A DNA stretch of 64,000 bases from Ottelia alismoides (GCA_037367405.1 JAZKJV010003127.1:413416-477415), one strand, 5' to 3'; positions 47,128 to 59,213 are shown, counted from the first letter of the stretch. Translations and numbers: made by a program. Notes: generated by a model not told the origin, from the letters alone.

Positions 47128-48435
47128 ATGGCCAGCAGTGATGAGCACATCGATAGGAAACCATAGAGTTCCACGTATGTTCTTGATCAGGGCGCCATCA
47201 ACAACACATTGTTAGCCTCCCTAGAGACGATGCAACAACAAATTCAGGATCAGGGAGCATTCATGATAGAGGTACACCATGAATTAGCACATATGCGAGC
47301 CAACAGAGGAGAGCCATAGAGACCAGCCGATGGAGACATACCCGTGACTAGAGGTGGAGCAGAAGGACAACCAGAAGAACCGTAGGAGCCAAACCGACAT
47401 GCCTGGACGATGAGGCGGTTTTGCAACCCTTGTGCAACCCTCACATACGTTGGATCTAGCATCTGGAGATTCTGGGCGACTTCAAGCTCAACTCCAAGCC
47501 ATTCAACTTTTGCCCAAGTTCCATGGGCTTGCCACTATGGAGCTGCATCTACATTTGCAAGAATTTGATATGATCTGCAGCATTGTCCACAATAGATTCG
47601 TGGATGAGGATACCATCAAGATGATGATGTTTCCGTTCTCCCTCATCGACAGAGCCTACTGGCTAAACATTCAGGGATATACTACTTGGGAGTAGCTCCG
47701 AACCTAGTACTTGAATAAGTACTATCCACTCGACCGAACTAATACAACAAGAGATATGATCAATAATTTCACCATGATCCCCAACGAGAAATTCCATGAG
47801 GCGTGGGATAGATTATGTGAGTTCATCGATCGGTGTCCACATCATGACATATCCAAGCCCAACTTATTACAGAGTTTCTTTTATGGGCTGACATCAGAGC
47901 TGCAGGGGCTTGTCAACGCTTCTTGCAGCACAACTACTCTCAGCCACCACCATCTCAGGACACTGATATGGAGGTGTATCAGCAGGATCAGCCACTAGAA
48001 GTTCTTCCCCCATACGTGTACGAGAAGGAGACATTAATGATAGTCAACGGGATTTGGTATGACCCACAAAAGCCTGGGATCTTCCGAGATCATCCCAGAT
48101 TCTGGAGGTCTACTAGTGGCACCTCGTCCCAACAGCATCCTCCAGCTTCGGGTGGATAAAACAACCATCACCAATAGCATCAGCCCCAGTACTCCCAGCA
48201 GCCATCGTACCACTACAAGTCGGGTCCTCGTCCCTACCAGCAGGGACAACAGTGGAGGTAGCAGCAACATCATCATCCTCAACAGTTCACTCAGCCTCCC
48301 ACTCACCAGTGCCAGAGTCAGCCTCATTTCCAGTGAGGCAACCCCTCTGATTCTCATGGGCCAGCCTATGAGAACCTAGCCCTTGACGAGCTAGCCCGCC
48401 TACTCTCAGACCAGCAAGCATCTTTTAGGTGAGAG
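47128..48435 (+). pseudogene. Athila gag region (plus-strand copy)
   Basis: It begins MASSDEHIDRKP at ATG 47128. It continues as TYVLDQGAINNTLLASLETM and QQIQDQGAFMIEV, shifts frame, and then carries the gag block: QAIQLLPKFHGLATMELHLH, LQEFDMICSIV, DEDTIKMMMFPFSLIDRAYW (47490-47660), KYYPLDRTNTTRDMINNFTM and CPHHDISKPNLLQSFFYGLT (47718-47895). A Gln/His/Pro-rich tail follows to about 48400. Gag packages the element RNA. Stops at about 47312, 47696 and 47706 and several shifts break it; no zinc knuckle is seen. Confidence 0.83.
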
Positions 48436-48722
48436 ATGGACAAGTTCAAGCAGGAAATGAGGGAGATAATAAAAGGCAAGGCCGCCATACTCGCTCAGAT
48501 CGAGCCCAACTCAAACAACTTCAAGAGGAAATCTGAGCAGGTACAGTTCATAGAGACCACCACTCCTAGTGAGTCATTGGATGATATTTATTCCTAAATA
48601 TTTGTTGTTGATTTTGTATCACTTAGGAGCGGTAGGATGCCAACCGGTGGTGCCTCGTTTGAGCAATGACACCATAATGAGCCAGGATCACTAGATAAGG
48701 AGGATAGAGATGTTGATGCCAT

Positions 48723-48766
<44 letters not shown>

Positions 48767-49012
48767 GTGCTGACGCCACCAAGGATGATGATCCCTTCGA
48801 TGGTACTGAGGCCTTTGCTTCCCCATATGTATTTGGTGGTACCGACGCCACTATTTTTCCATATGTTGAGCCAGAGCGCAGTGCTGATGCCGTGAAGACA
48901 GATGTCATGGGTGGTACTAATGCCACCATTTCTATTCCAGTTGTGCTTTCTCTAGTTTGTACCTTAGGACAATATGAAAAAGACCAAAAAAATAATAGAG
49001 GAAAAATTTTTT
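48436..49012 (+). pseudogene. Gag-Pol linker with Asp run and GG(A/T)DAT repeats
   Basis: It starts EMDKFKQEMREIIKGKAAIL and NFKRKSEQVQFIETTTPSES. Then come a 13-codon GAT run encoding Asp (48724-48762), GGADAT, GGTDAT and GGTNAT phrases, and a stop at 49012. It matches 28664-27954 of the other copy, where only three Asp precede GGADAT, so the Asp run grew in this copy. Confidence 0.72.
48724..48762. repeat. (GAT)13 microsatellite in coding frame
   Basis: Thirteen uninterrupted GAT units encode poly-Asp in the plus-strand linker frame. The reverse strand gives artificial Ser/His frames. Confidence 0.92.
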
Positions 49013-49339
49013 AATCTACTTCGAGTCCATAAGTGATGTGATGCATGATGACACTTGTATGGATTCCATTCCCTCTCAACAACATTAACCTCTTCCTAGC
49101 CCTCTATCTAAGGAAGGCCTAGCCATCCGCTTCCCTTAAGCACTCTACTTGGCGAAAGGGAATAAAAAGAAAATCCAAAAAAGACCCAGCAGTTAGAGTT
49201 CAATCAGTAGATGATAGATAGATTTCACATTTAACTGACTCTATAGGAGGCACTCAAGCACATCCCTCTCTTTCAGAAGAGCTTCTGAGAGAAGACCACC
49301 ATTCGTAGGAACAGAAGGAACCACAATGTAGAGATACAT

Positions 49340-49790
49340 GTACTGACATGTGCCACCTACTTTGCCGTCCAAAACCGTCTACCAACCAAGAGGCCAGATG
49401 CAAGAGCTCCCTGTGTCAGATGTCACATTCATGAACAGAGATTTAATCGTACTCTATTAAACAATGGCTCTTCCATAAACCTTCTTCCGATAGCCTTACT
49501 CGACCGATTTGAGTTTGGCCCTCTTCGATAAAGCAGGACAGTTGTTCAGTTTGCTGATAGATATGTCAAGAGGCCAAAGGGTTGTTGAAGGACGTGGTCG
49601 TCACAATTCAGGGTTTGAAATTCCATGTGGACTTTGTTGTGTTGGACATGGAGATCCATGAGTCTGTGACAGACACCCCCATCATTCTAGGACGTCCATT
49701 CATGGCCACAGCCAAGGCAGTGTCCGACCATGATAGTGGGAATGTGTACTTTCGCGTCGAGGGTGAGAGTATAAAATAGAGACGATCGAT
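49340..49790 (+). pseudogene. Athila protease with mutated active site
   Basis: The protease block reads RCHIHEQRFNRTLLNNGSSI and NLLPIALLDRFEFGPLR (about 49418-49530). The catalytic DSG seen in the minus-strand copy is NNG here. It resumes at 49582-49779 with VVVTIQGLKFHVDFVVLDME and TPIILGRPFMATAKAVSDHD, ending at a stop after GESIK. The domain would be inactive. Confidence 0.83.
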
Positions 49791-51345
49791 GAGACTAGAG
49801 TGCGAGATTCACCTTGCTCAGAGCAGTCTAGTGATTCAGAACAGATGACAGAGGCAGAGCGAGACATCCAACAAGAGTGTGACTTTGTGATCACTTATGA
49901 TGAAGCCGCTTGGTCTGACCCCATTTCATGAGTCCTTCTCTCACCTTCATATTCCACAAATTCACATTTTCCAGCAGAGGAGATTTTGGATAGTACAATC
50001 TTGGCCAAGGACACTTTCGAGGCTGACAACTGCATTCCAGATAGTGAGGCAGAATATGTTTCTTGTTCTTCTGATTCATATCACTCGGATTCATACATAG
50101 ATTGGGCTGAGTTTGATGAGTTGCTACCTTGTCTGATTCCCACAGAGCCAGCAGCTAGGGTGGAGACTGAGCCAACAGCTAGGTGGAGACTGATCCAACA
50201 TCGAGCATAGATATACTAGCAGGGACAACTTCACCAGATATACATGATCAATGAGAGTTCTCACATTTAGATCAGTTTGCCTTCATGCAGACATTCCAGA
50301 AGCCAGATTTGTCATCTCCCAGTTGCCCAGAACTGAAACCTTTACCGTAGTCGCATAAGTATAGATTCCTTACAGGTGAGCAAAATATGTACCCATTCAT
50401 TATCTTAGTAGATTTGATTGGAGAGAAAGAATCTTGTTTGATGGAGGTTCTTGAAAGAAACCGCAAGGCAATAGGATGGAGCGTAGCTGATCTACAGGTG
50501 ATAAGTATGGCCCTGTGCTCCCATCATATCTATCTCAAAGAGGATGTTAAGCCATCGCGTAAGTTTCAGCGATGGCTGAACCCAAATCTTCGAGAAGTGG
50601 TCATGAAAGAGATATCAAAATGGTGGTGCACCGATTTTATCTACCCCATCTTTGACTCCAAGTGGGTTAGTCCATTACATGTGGTGCCCAAGAAGATGGG
50701 CATCACTACAATTGTGATTGAGTCTGGAGAGGAGATCGCTACCTGATTACCGGCTTCTTGGAGGGTCTGTGTGGACTACAGATGATTGAATCAGTCCACC
50801 AAGAAGGATCATTTTCCGCTGCCTCTTATTGATCGGATTATAAAGAGGCTAACCGGGAAGAATCAATACTGCTTTCTTGACGGGTACTCCGGATACAATC
50901 AGGTAGCCATTGTACCTGAAGACCAGGATAAAATGACATTCACCTATCCGTTTGGGACATGTACTTTCAGACGGGTTCCATTTGGTCTATGTAACGCCCT
51001 TGCGACATTCCAAAGGTGCATGTTGTCCATTTTCTCGAACATAGTGGGTGATTGCTTGGAGGTCTTCATGGATGATTTCTAGGTCTATGGTGATGGGTTT
51101 GATGCTTGTCTTGACTGCCTAGACCGAATGCTTCAGCACTGCATAGAGGTCCATCTTGTCTTGTCTTGGCAGAAGAGTTGCTTCATGGTGACTCAGGGGA
51201 CGGTGTTTGGTCATATCATCTCCAATAGAGGCATGGAGGTTGATCTGGCCAAGGTAGATATCATCAGGAAACTCAATCCACTGTCCAACTTACAGCAGTT
51301 ACGATCTTTTCTTGGGTATGTCAATTTGTACTGATGTTTTATTCA
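49791..51345 (+). pseudogene. Athila reverse transcriptase
   Basis: An acidic linker (49800-50260) precedes the polymerase. Blocks in order: NRKAIGWSVADLQ (50458-50500), RWLNPNLREVVMKEISKWW, KWVSPLHVVPKKMG (50660-50700), WRVCVDYR (50761-50784), NQSTKKDHFPLPLID, CFLDGYSGYNQVAIVPEDQD (50872-50931), TFRRVPFGLCNALATFQRCM, and the active site LEVFMDDF (51059-51079). A stop follows at once (51080-51082), then SCFMVTQGTVFGHIISNRGM and SNLQQLRSFLGYVNLY. Stops at 50744, 50789 and 51080 break it. Confidence 0.88.
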
Positions 51346-51880
51346 TGACTTCAGCAGGATTGCCCGACCGTTGACTGATATGCTGACGAACGACACCGAG
51401 TTCATTGTAGATTATAAGTGTCTTGCATCTTTTGAGATTCTCAAGAATCTAGTTGTTTAAGCTCATTTCCTTCAGCCGCTACTTTGGTCTCTCTTATTCG
51501 AGATCATGACGGATGCCTCCGATTTTGCTGTAGGGGTCGTGCAAGGACAGAGGAGGGACGGATCACCATTTTCCATTAACTACGCTAGCCGTACATTAGA
51601 TGCTGCTCAGCGGAACTACATAGTCACAGAGAAAGAGATGCTAGCCGTATTATTTGTCTTAAATAAGTTCATATCATATATTCTTGGATCTAAAGTGACT
51701 ATCTATACAAATAATATTGCCATCAGGTACCTTATGGTAAAGAAAGATGACAAAGCCAGATTGATCAGATGAATCCTTCTACTCTAGGAGTTTGATATTG
51801 AGAATAAGGATAAACCTTGAGTAAAGAATGTGGTGGCATATCATCTCTCCCGTTTGGAACATCTTGAGGAATCTGAGAAG
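51346..51880 (+). pseudogene. Athila RNase H
   Basis: The frame 51506-51772 gives MTDASDFAVGVVQGQRRDGS, YASRTLDAAQRNYIVTEKEM (the conserved Glu), LAVLFVLNKFISYILGSKV and IYTNNIAIRYLM. The usual YTDH/YTDN catalytic Asp reads Asn (YTNN). EFDIENKDKP and NVVAYHLSRLEHLEE follow. RNase H removes the RNA strand; this copy has lost at least one acidic residue. Confidence 0.85.
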
Positions 51881-53218
51881 ATTGAGCCTATCACTGAGAC
51901 CTTCCCAGATGAGGCGATCCTTGTTATCGCCTCTCTTCTATGGTACGCTAACTTTGTGAACTATCTTTTGCCAAGAAAGTTCCGTAGGGTTGGCCTAGCC
52001 AGTGACTTGAGACGTTCCTTGTAAAGGACAAGGCGTACCATTGGGAGGATCCCATCCTTTATCATGAAGGAGGGGATAGCGTCTAGCGTCGGTGCATTCC
52101 TCAGGAGGAGCACCACAGCGTCCTCACTTATTGCAACAAGTTTGAGGCAGGAGGACATCATTCTGGGAGGAGAACAACACAGAAAGTGCTCCAATCTGGC
52201 CTATGGTGGCCTACCCTATTCAAGGATTCTAATGAATTCGTGAAGAGGTGTACTGAATGTCAGAGGATGGGCACTTGTGGACAGCGTGATATGATATTGA
52301 TGCAGCCCATTCACTTTTGTGAGGTCTTTGATGCATGGGGCATTGATTTCATGGTCCATTCCTTAAGAGTCAGGGATTTGAGTACATTCTATTGGTTGTT
52401 GATTATATGAGACATTGGGTTGAGGCCATTCCCACCCGAATCGCAGATACTAAGATTGTTTGCAGATTCTTGATGAAAAATATCATTTCATGGTTCGGGG
52501 TGCCTAGAGTTTGATATTTGATGGGGGTGTCACTTTATCAACAGCAACGTAAAGGCCCTTGCTAACGAGTTCAACATAGACCATCAAGTAGCCACTCTAT
52601 ATCATCCTCAGACCAATGGCCTTGCTGAAGTATCTAATAGGAAGATCAAGATGATACTGTAGAAGGTAGTATGCCCATATCGAAAGGATTGGTCACAGCT
52701 TTTGGACTTAGTCTTGTGGGCATATCGGACTTCCTTCAAGACTCCTTTGGGTACGTCTCCCTTTCGTCTCGTTTATGGCAAGCCATGCCATTTACCTATT
52801 GAAATTAAGCATAAGTCACTATGGGTTGTCACTGAGATATTATTGGATCCAGAGAGTATAGGAGATCGAAGGAAGGCAGAATTGGTAGCCCTGTAGGAGC
52901 TTAGAGATACAACCTTTTTGAGCAGCCTACAATATAAGGAGCGAGTGAAGATATGTCATTATTCTCATATCAGCCATAAATAGTTTGAGCCAGATTAGAG
53001 AGTACGGTTCTTCGATGCCAGGCTTAAATTATTTCCAAGAAAGTTACAAAGTAAGTGGAAGGGACCATGCTTGGTCCAGAAGGTGCATGACAACGGTAGT
53101 ATCAACATATTTAAGATGTCATCTGAGTCCATCTTTCGTGTTAATGGTCAGCGCCTAAAGCCATATCTAGATCATGATCTGTTGATCGTTGATGTTGCCC
53201 CTATTCATTTTACATGAG
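51830..53218 (+). pseudogene. Athila integrase
   Basis: HHSVLTYCNKFEAGGHHS-like wording near 52115-52165 leads to KVLQSGLWWPTLFKDSNEFV and KRCTECQRMGTCGQRDM (zinc Cys pair intact). The core has FDAWGIDFMVH (52328-52360), a broken segment near 52500-52530, [20 protein letters not shown] (52570-52633, catalytic Glu kept) and [20 protein letters not shown]. The C-terminal part includes KLQSKWKGPCLVQKV, a GPY/F-type module, and ends RLKPYLDHDLLIVDVAPIHF before TGA at about 53216. Frames change at least four times. Confidence 0.86.
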
Positions 53219-53348
53219 ATATGGTCTTTAACTCACATCATTTGCATCTCATGCATGATTATCAGTCTCTTCTGCCCTTGTATAGATCCAGATGTCCATA
53301 TCATGTCATTCTTTTATCTAACACCCCAGTTGCATCTTGTGATTATGT

Positions 53349-53691
53349 TATACTTAGGGTGTACTTTACTCTAAGTATAGGGGGGTGTCAGATTTGTGAT
53401 TATTTGTTTGATTCTTTTTACCCATGTTTTGTTGCCTATACTTACACCCTAACTATAGGAGAGGTAGACCCTGTACATTCTAACCCTCGGTTTTCCCCTT
53501 GTGTACAGTTTTCTCTACTTAAGATTACTTAATCCTAAGTATAGGAGGATCACCAACATCTATTTATTCTATTCTTTTATTCTTCATTATAGTATAGTGT
53601 TTCTTTTCACTTCCCAATACTATGCATGAGTTATGTCATCTTCATCGCTCTTTGATCACTCTAAGGACATCGTTCGAGCTAAGTATGGGGG
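53349..53691 (+). repeat. Hairpin array with polypurine-tract-like ends (plus copy)
   Basis: 53350-53360 pairs with 53368-53378 (one mismatch) and is followed by seven G. Degenerate hairpins lie at 53435-53459 and 53515-53545. GCTAAGTATGGGGGGTG ends the series at about 53677-53692. Confidence 0.78.
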
Positions 53692-54241
53692 GTGTCGTAT
53701 ATATTGCATATATACTTTAGCCATAACTCGTACTTTGCATGAGTATGTTAATAAATAAAATGGTTAAAATCTACAATCTAAAAATCACAAAAATTTTAAA
53801 AATTTTCTTGTACATAAAATTCTTTCTTGCACATACATAGATATTTATAAAAATTATTTTTGTAGAAATGTTTGTAAAAATGTTTTGATTGTAAAGTGTT
53901 TGTAAATATTTTTGTATCAAAATTATGTATATAGCACAAAATTTTTGGAAAATATTTGAAAAATAAAAGTTTGCAAAAATCATATTGTAAATGTTTGTAA
54001 ATAGTTTGCAAAACTTCTTCATCCATGCATCCAAACATTTTCAAAAATTTTACATGATTTCAAAAATTTTGCACAAAAAGAATTTTGGTATATATTTATA
54101 TATTCTTATGAATCATAGTTGACATTTAAAGTAGTCTAGAATTAAATTGGAAAATATAGCTTGGTTAAGATCTTAATCCACCTAATTCTTAGAGGAACTT
54201 TATAGGATTTGGGGTTAAGACTTTTCAGGTCCATTGGTGAC

Positions 54242-54529
54242 TTAATTCTTTGTGTCTACTAGGTTATGTTCACATGTCATCTTGATGAGCCTAAGTAGAA
54301 CACTTAACAATGCACGCATGACTCTCACAGACAATGGCTTTACTTGAACCAGCATCCTACACATAGCTCTCCACGGATGAGGTGGTGAGGAGGCAGAATC
54401 TTTTGACTTGGGGTAGCATACGAAGGTAGTAGTTCTAGGCGGAACCTCTTGTCTTCCTTTAGGGAGGGATGTGCACCTCAACATGGTTTGGCAATGCTGA
54501 GGTCTAAAGACAGGAGTTGTGGGTTGCAA
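54242..54529 (-). CDS. Conserved antisense ORF, second copy
   Basis: This frame is opposite in direction to gag-pol and aligns codon for codon with 22619-22905, with many synonymous-looking differences and no gap over about 95 codons. Shared words include SSPPHPWRAMC, LVQVK, VRVMRALLSVLLRLIKMT. It stops after DTKN, one codon-equivalent from the other copy's stop. Homology continues a little upstream (PSFEALLQPT), but the first ATG is not clear, and no upstream hydrophobic part was traced. Function unknown. Confidence 0.5.
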   Translation of the reverse strand: MQPTTPVFRPQHCQTMLRCTSLPKGRQEVPPRTTTFVCYPKSKDSASSPPHPWRAMCRMLVQVKPLSVRVMRALLSVLLRLIKMTCEHNLVDTKN

Positions 54530-54717
54530 TAATGCTTCAAAAGAGGGATAATACCCCGCTCCTCGAGGAAAGAGCTGCTAGACTAAGGAATTAGAGTTAC
54601 CTTGTTGACGGATGTTGTTTCATTGTCATTTCTGAGGTAGGGAGCTACATATCACTTACATGGTATAAGGAAAGATTCATGGTCATTAGAGTTTGCGTAC
54701 ACTACAAGAAAAACACA

Positions 54718-54995
54718 ATTTGACGAGCACAAAAGGATTAGGACGAGGAGACCACATGTGCTCGCCACATTTGGGCGAGCACTTGTCCTCGCCCACCGGC
54801 CTCATCCATTTAAATTTCAATGTGTAATTTTATATGGCGCGTGAAAATTTGGGGGAGAGCACTTGGAGAGCACATTGGCGAAATCATGTGCTCTCCCATT
54901 TTAATTTCAATGTGCGATTTTAAATGGCACGTGAAAATTTGGGAGAGAGTGCTTAGATAGCACATTGGCGAGCACATGTGCTCGCCCACATCTTC
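54718..54995. repeat. CACTA subterminal palindromic motifs (left)
   Basis: GACGAGCAC, GTGCTCGCC, GGCGAGCAC, GAGAGCAC and CGAGCACATGTGCTCG recur in both orientations. A two-fold internal repeat (TTTAAATTTCAATGTG...GGCGCGTGAAAATTTGGG) begins at about 54808 and again at 54898. Confidence 0.75.
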
Positions 54996-57164
54996 TAAAC
55001 AGAACGCTAGCGGGCTCCCTGTCCTTCATTCCAAATGAAACCAAACACAAAAACCCGGCGATCTTTGAGGGGCATCCCCTACCTCCATCGACCATCGTTT
55101 ACCTTCACTATACGCTACTTTTTCTTCCATAAGGTATTTGGAGCACTCCTCTCTTGCTTATTATTATTTTGGTTGCATAGTATGGATATATTCGATGCTT
55201 TAGTATTTGTAATTTTTTTAGAGTAGAACATCATACCGTGTTTTTTTAGAATCTGTTAACTTTTTTATTGTACATCATACGATTATATTGATGTATATTA
55301 GATGTTAGAATAGATTTTGCTAGCTAATTCTATATGTAAATTAATATGTATGGAAGGTGTATGATGAAATGTCTAAATCATTACCATTACAAAACAATCA
55401 TATTGTTCAAATTTGTTTACTTGTATATTGGACATTATACCATTAGATTACCGTAGATTATATTTAGAACAAATTTTGTGAGGCTTCTATATGCAAATCA
55501 ACATGTATGCAAGGTGTATGGCATGCTAATGAAAAATTGAGAACTTCCATTGTTATATGTGATGTGATAACCTATACATAGACTAAATACCCATATTTTC
55601 CTATATTTTTACGATTATATAGTAATGGTTTATTTTATATGTTCTTGTGGTATTTAAGTATGTGTGTGTGTTTGTGCATGTGTTAGTACATGTGTGAATG
55701 TGTGTGTTAGTATGCTTGTGTGTGTGTGTGTTAGAGAATGTAGAGTGTATTAATACAGTGTTGAAGGGGTGGGGAAATTATTTATGTGAGCTATTTATGT
55801 ATGTGTGTTATGTGTGCATGCATGTGCATGTATCTTAAAGAGTGTGTTAGTATATTGTGTATCGGGGAGAGTGTGCATACATATTAGAGTATGTGTTAGT
55901 ATGTGTTAGAGAGTGTATTAGTTTAATATGCATGGAGCACAAGTTTATGAGAGTGAGGACATACTTCTTAATATGTTAGATTTATTGTAGTGTATAATAT
56001 TTGTTTGTAAAGTTTCGATAAAATGGTCTTTAATTTTGATGTTATTGAGGAAATACCTAAAGTTTCTACATGTAGAAGGCTACCATGGATATACGTGTTA
56101 ACCAAGTTTTATATTTTACATTTTTTATTACTTTGCAGATGAATGTGATTGTGAGGGTGACTATATATTATCTTATTTGTTCCTATTTTGGATATAGTAG
56201 GAGGAAGCTCACGGTATTATTGGTAACACTTTATCTTCCAGTAAAAACCTCTCTATCTTTAGTTTATTTTGATTTCTATTGAGATTGTCATTTATAATTG
56301 AATGTAGGCTTACACACATAATCTAGATTCGTTTTCCAGACATCAACCCCTCTATCATTAGGTATGCTCAATTAAATATTGTCCTCCTATTTTTATCCAT
56401 GTATATCCAAGTTTCAAACTTTGAACTAAAGTTTATAATTAAGTGATTAGGAAATGTTAGTATCCATATAAAATATGATGGGATCTAATATGAATAATTA
56501 TTTACGATAAGATGATCATGTTATTTGTAATTATAGTCATGTACATGCCTTTCTAAATTTCACGTACATGCAATTCTATTGTATCACCATTCACACTTTG
56601 TCTTCATGTATTTACATTCATAATTTTGCAAGATGATTTATTGAGCATGCATGTCTAGAGGTGTTATTCTTTTTATTGTTGAAAAGTGTATTCTTCCAAT
56701 TTTTCAGAATTGCAGGATTTTGAGCTCTTACATTTGAATATGATTGTGAGTATGAACATGATTGTTTTTTGAAAGAGTATGAGCATGATCTTGAGGATGC
56801 AGAAGGTCAAATCCTACATCAATAGGTATGCTTGATTAAATTTTTTATCATCTTTCTTTGATACATGTATATTCAAGCTTCAAACTATTAATTTAATTTT
56901 ACTTTGAATCGACTAGGTACAAGGCATGATCTATATAAAATATAATAGGAAGATGATAAGGAGGATGCACTTCAGTAGATGTATGAGGTTAGTGCATATG
57001 ATGATGTTTTACTTGTGTATTATGATTCATACTCTTTCTTCATGTATTATTTTCATATTTTTGCAAGATGATTTTTTGAGTACTTACATGTTCATATGTG
57101 TATTGTCTAGGTCATGCGTATTTATGTGTGTGTTAGAGTGCTCATATGTATATGCTAGTGTGTT

Positions 57165-57198
<34 letters not shown>
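57165..57198. repeat. (GT)n microsatellite
   Basis: About 17 GT units are set in a wider region of TGTGTTAGTATG-like repeats in the non-autonomous CACTA element. Confidence 0.9.
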
Positions 57199-57200
<2 letters not shown>

Positions 57201-57694
57201 ATTATGTTAGTTTGTGTTATAGTTCGTATGTGTTACACTGTGAAAGAGAGGATTTGCATGTTTGATTTAAGTTCATTTGTGTTTGTGTGTGCTTATATGA
57301 ATACTAGTGTGTATTAGTATGTATGTATATATTTTACCATGTGAATGCAAAGAGATATAGTGTGTGTATGTTTGTTAGAGAGTGCAGAGTGTGTAAATAT
57401 AGTGTTTTAGTTCTAGATATGAAAAGCTTGTATGTTACTATGGTGTATGTGTTAGTATACCTATGTGTGTGTGCTGATTGTGAGTATATGTTATTGTGTA
57501 TACTTGTACACTATAATGTTATGAATGAGAGAGAAAGAATGTGTATGAGAAATGAGGGTTACACTAGAAGAGAAGAAAGCAATGAACTTGAAGTAATAGT
57601 ACAAGAGTTTTAGAATGACTTTATAGTAGGTGATACAGGTTTAATGGGGCTTGGAATCCTTGAAGAACTATATTTTTTTTCATGTTTTCTACAG

Positions 57695-57935
57695 TTGGCG
57701 AGCACGTGTGCTAGCCGAGTCTTACCTAAGTGCTAGCTAATACAGGAGTTAGAGAGCACTTTGCTATCACATGTGCTCGTCAATTTTTAATAGCGAGCAT
57801 ATGTCTCACCAATATGAACTATCGACTAGGGTTTTAACTAGCATAAATTTGGCGAGCACATGTGCTTGCTAAATGACTTGGAGAGCACTTGAGAGCACCT
57901 AGGGAGGACATTTGTGCTCGCTAAAAGCCTAAAAG
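57695..57935. repeat. CACTA subterminal motifs (right)
   Basis: GCGAGCACGTGTGC, GAGAGCAC, GCGAGCACATGTGCTTGC and TGTGCTCGC occur in both orientations up to the terminal repeat, mirroring the left end. Confidence 0.75.
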
Positions 57936-58201
57936 TGCTTTTCTTTTAGTGGTATGTACACTTGTTCTGATATGTATTATTGAAGAGTCTTAACCATAGA
58001 ATGGTGGAACTTAGAGGCTTTTGAGTCTTAAATCTAAATCTCAATAAGGTTCAACAAACTAATAATCCAAAGATCTGACTGAGCTATATATTTCAATTTA
58101 ATGAATAAAAGTTTAATAATCAACCTTAATTCTCCTTCTTTTTCTTTTATTTTTTTTACACTTATTTTTCAAATAAGAATTTGCTAAGGTACTAGCAAAG
58201 G

Positions 58202-58216
58202 TAAAGTATAAGGGAG
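58202..58216 (+). other. Polypurine tract of the plus-strand Athila element
   Basis: TAAAGTATAAGGGAG immediately before the LTR start TGATGAATAT; it aligns with 42031-42043. Confidence 0.8.
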
Positions 58217-58999
58217 TGATGAATATATGATTCTCACTCTTTTTCTTTTATTTTAGCTATTTATCTTCGCAAAACATCACGTAAATACATGTAAATACAA
58301 TAATATAGCATTTAGCATGCATTTGTTAATATTTCATAATTAGCATTTATTTGTGCAAAAATAAAAGAATAAAGGAAGAAAGGAAGAAGGTATTTAGAAT
58401 AAATACAGAGTGACATGAACCCCAGGAGAAGGTCAAGCCTTGACCAGATCGTCAAATAAAATAAGTAGAGAGAGATAGGGTCTACTTTGTGGTATACATA
58501 TTACCTATATTCATAAATAATTAATTATCTTGACAAAATAAAATTAAATATTTCTTTTTACCTCCTTATATATATTTCTAAAAATAATATAAAAATAAAA
58601 TAAAAACTAGATAAATCAAATAAAAATAAAAGCTCCCTTTCATTATATATTACCCTTGTATATATATCACACCCACTATATATTCTGTATGTAAATAAAT
58701 CATAAAAAATAAAAATTATTTTGTATTCCTAAAATTATGTTGAAAATAAATAAAATATAAAATTGGTGTATTTGTGTAAAATAACAAAACAAAAACAATT
58801 GTATATAATAAGTAGGTATATTATACCTATAAGATTATATATTGTATATACACTAATTTATTTTTCATAAAAAATAATTAAAAATCACTGGAAAAATAGT
58901 TTGAAAAATAATAAAACATTTTTTTATTTTAAACACTTTTTATTTTCAAATTTATAAATATTTTGTACATCTGAATTTGTGATTGGTCCAATCAGGTTG

Positions 59000-59014
59000 T
59001 TGACCCCCGGTCAA
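59000..59014. promoter_or_regulatory. Inverted W-box pair in the LTR
   Basis: TTGACCCCCGGTCAA, with GATTGGTCCAATCAG just upstream (58981-58995). It lies 200 bp before TATAAAT at 59214. Confidence 0.6.
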
Positions 59015-59213
59015 CGCCTCTTCTTCCCGAGTCCGAACCGGATAGTGTTCACTAGGCTTCTTCTCGATTTTCTCCAGCCGCCTCCGAGCTCCGTTTGCCT
59101 TGAAATTTGGACCCGATAATCTTCGTTCACCTGACATCCTCGCAGGTCTCTTGTTTGATCCAGATCACTCTAAGGTTTCATGCTTTTCACCGATATTAAT
59201 GGACCCTGGGACC

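Larger units (their letters stand above)
53219..54699 (+). other. 3' region of the plus-strand Athila element
   Basis: No env-like sense ORF is visible where Athila elements often carry one. The region contains the hairpin array, the conserved box at 53697-53730, AT-rich TTTGTAAAAT repeats and the antisense ORF. It is split by the CACTA element at 54700 and continues at 57952-58216. Confidence 0.65.
54700..57951. mobile_element. Non-autonomous CACTA transposon (3.25 kb)
   Basis: The left end is CACTACAAGAAAAACAC. The right end read inward is CACTAAAAGAAAAGCAC. A GTA target duplication flanks it (54697-54699 and 57952-57954). The undisturbed site exists on the opposite strand in the other Athila copy (about 22127-22150: GTTTGTGTATGTAGACTTGT), confirming precise boundaries. 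Subterminal GCGAGCAC/GTGCTCGC motifs crowd both ends. Inside there is no transposase; long (GT)n and TGTGTTAGTATG stretches fill 55650-55930 and 57100-57500, so the internal ORFs (for example 56926-57210) are low-complexity artefacts. Confidence 0.93.

Noticed and set aside
48594..48929. Poly-Ser, poly-His and poly-Met frames
   Set aside because: Shadow frames of the (GAT)n run; the Asp frame is the one continuous with the Gag-Pol linker.
53219..54699. Possible env-like ORF after integrase
   Set aside because: Searched on the plus strand for a signal peptide, membrane segment or long frame; only short broken frames are present.
56926..57613. Two Cys/Val/Tyr-rich frames in the second CACTA element
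   Set aside because: Encoded by GT and TGTG repeats; artefacts of low complexity.
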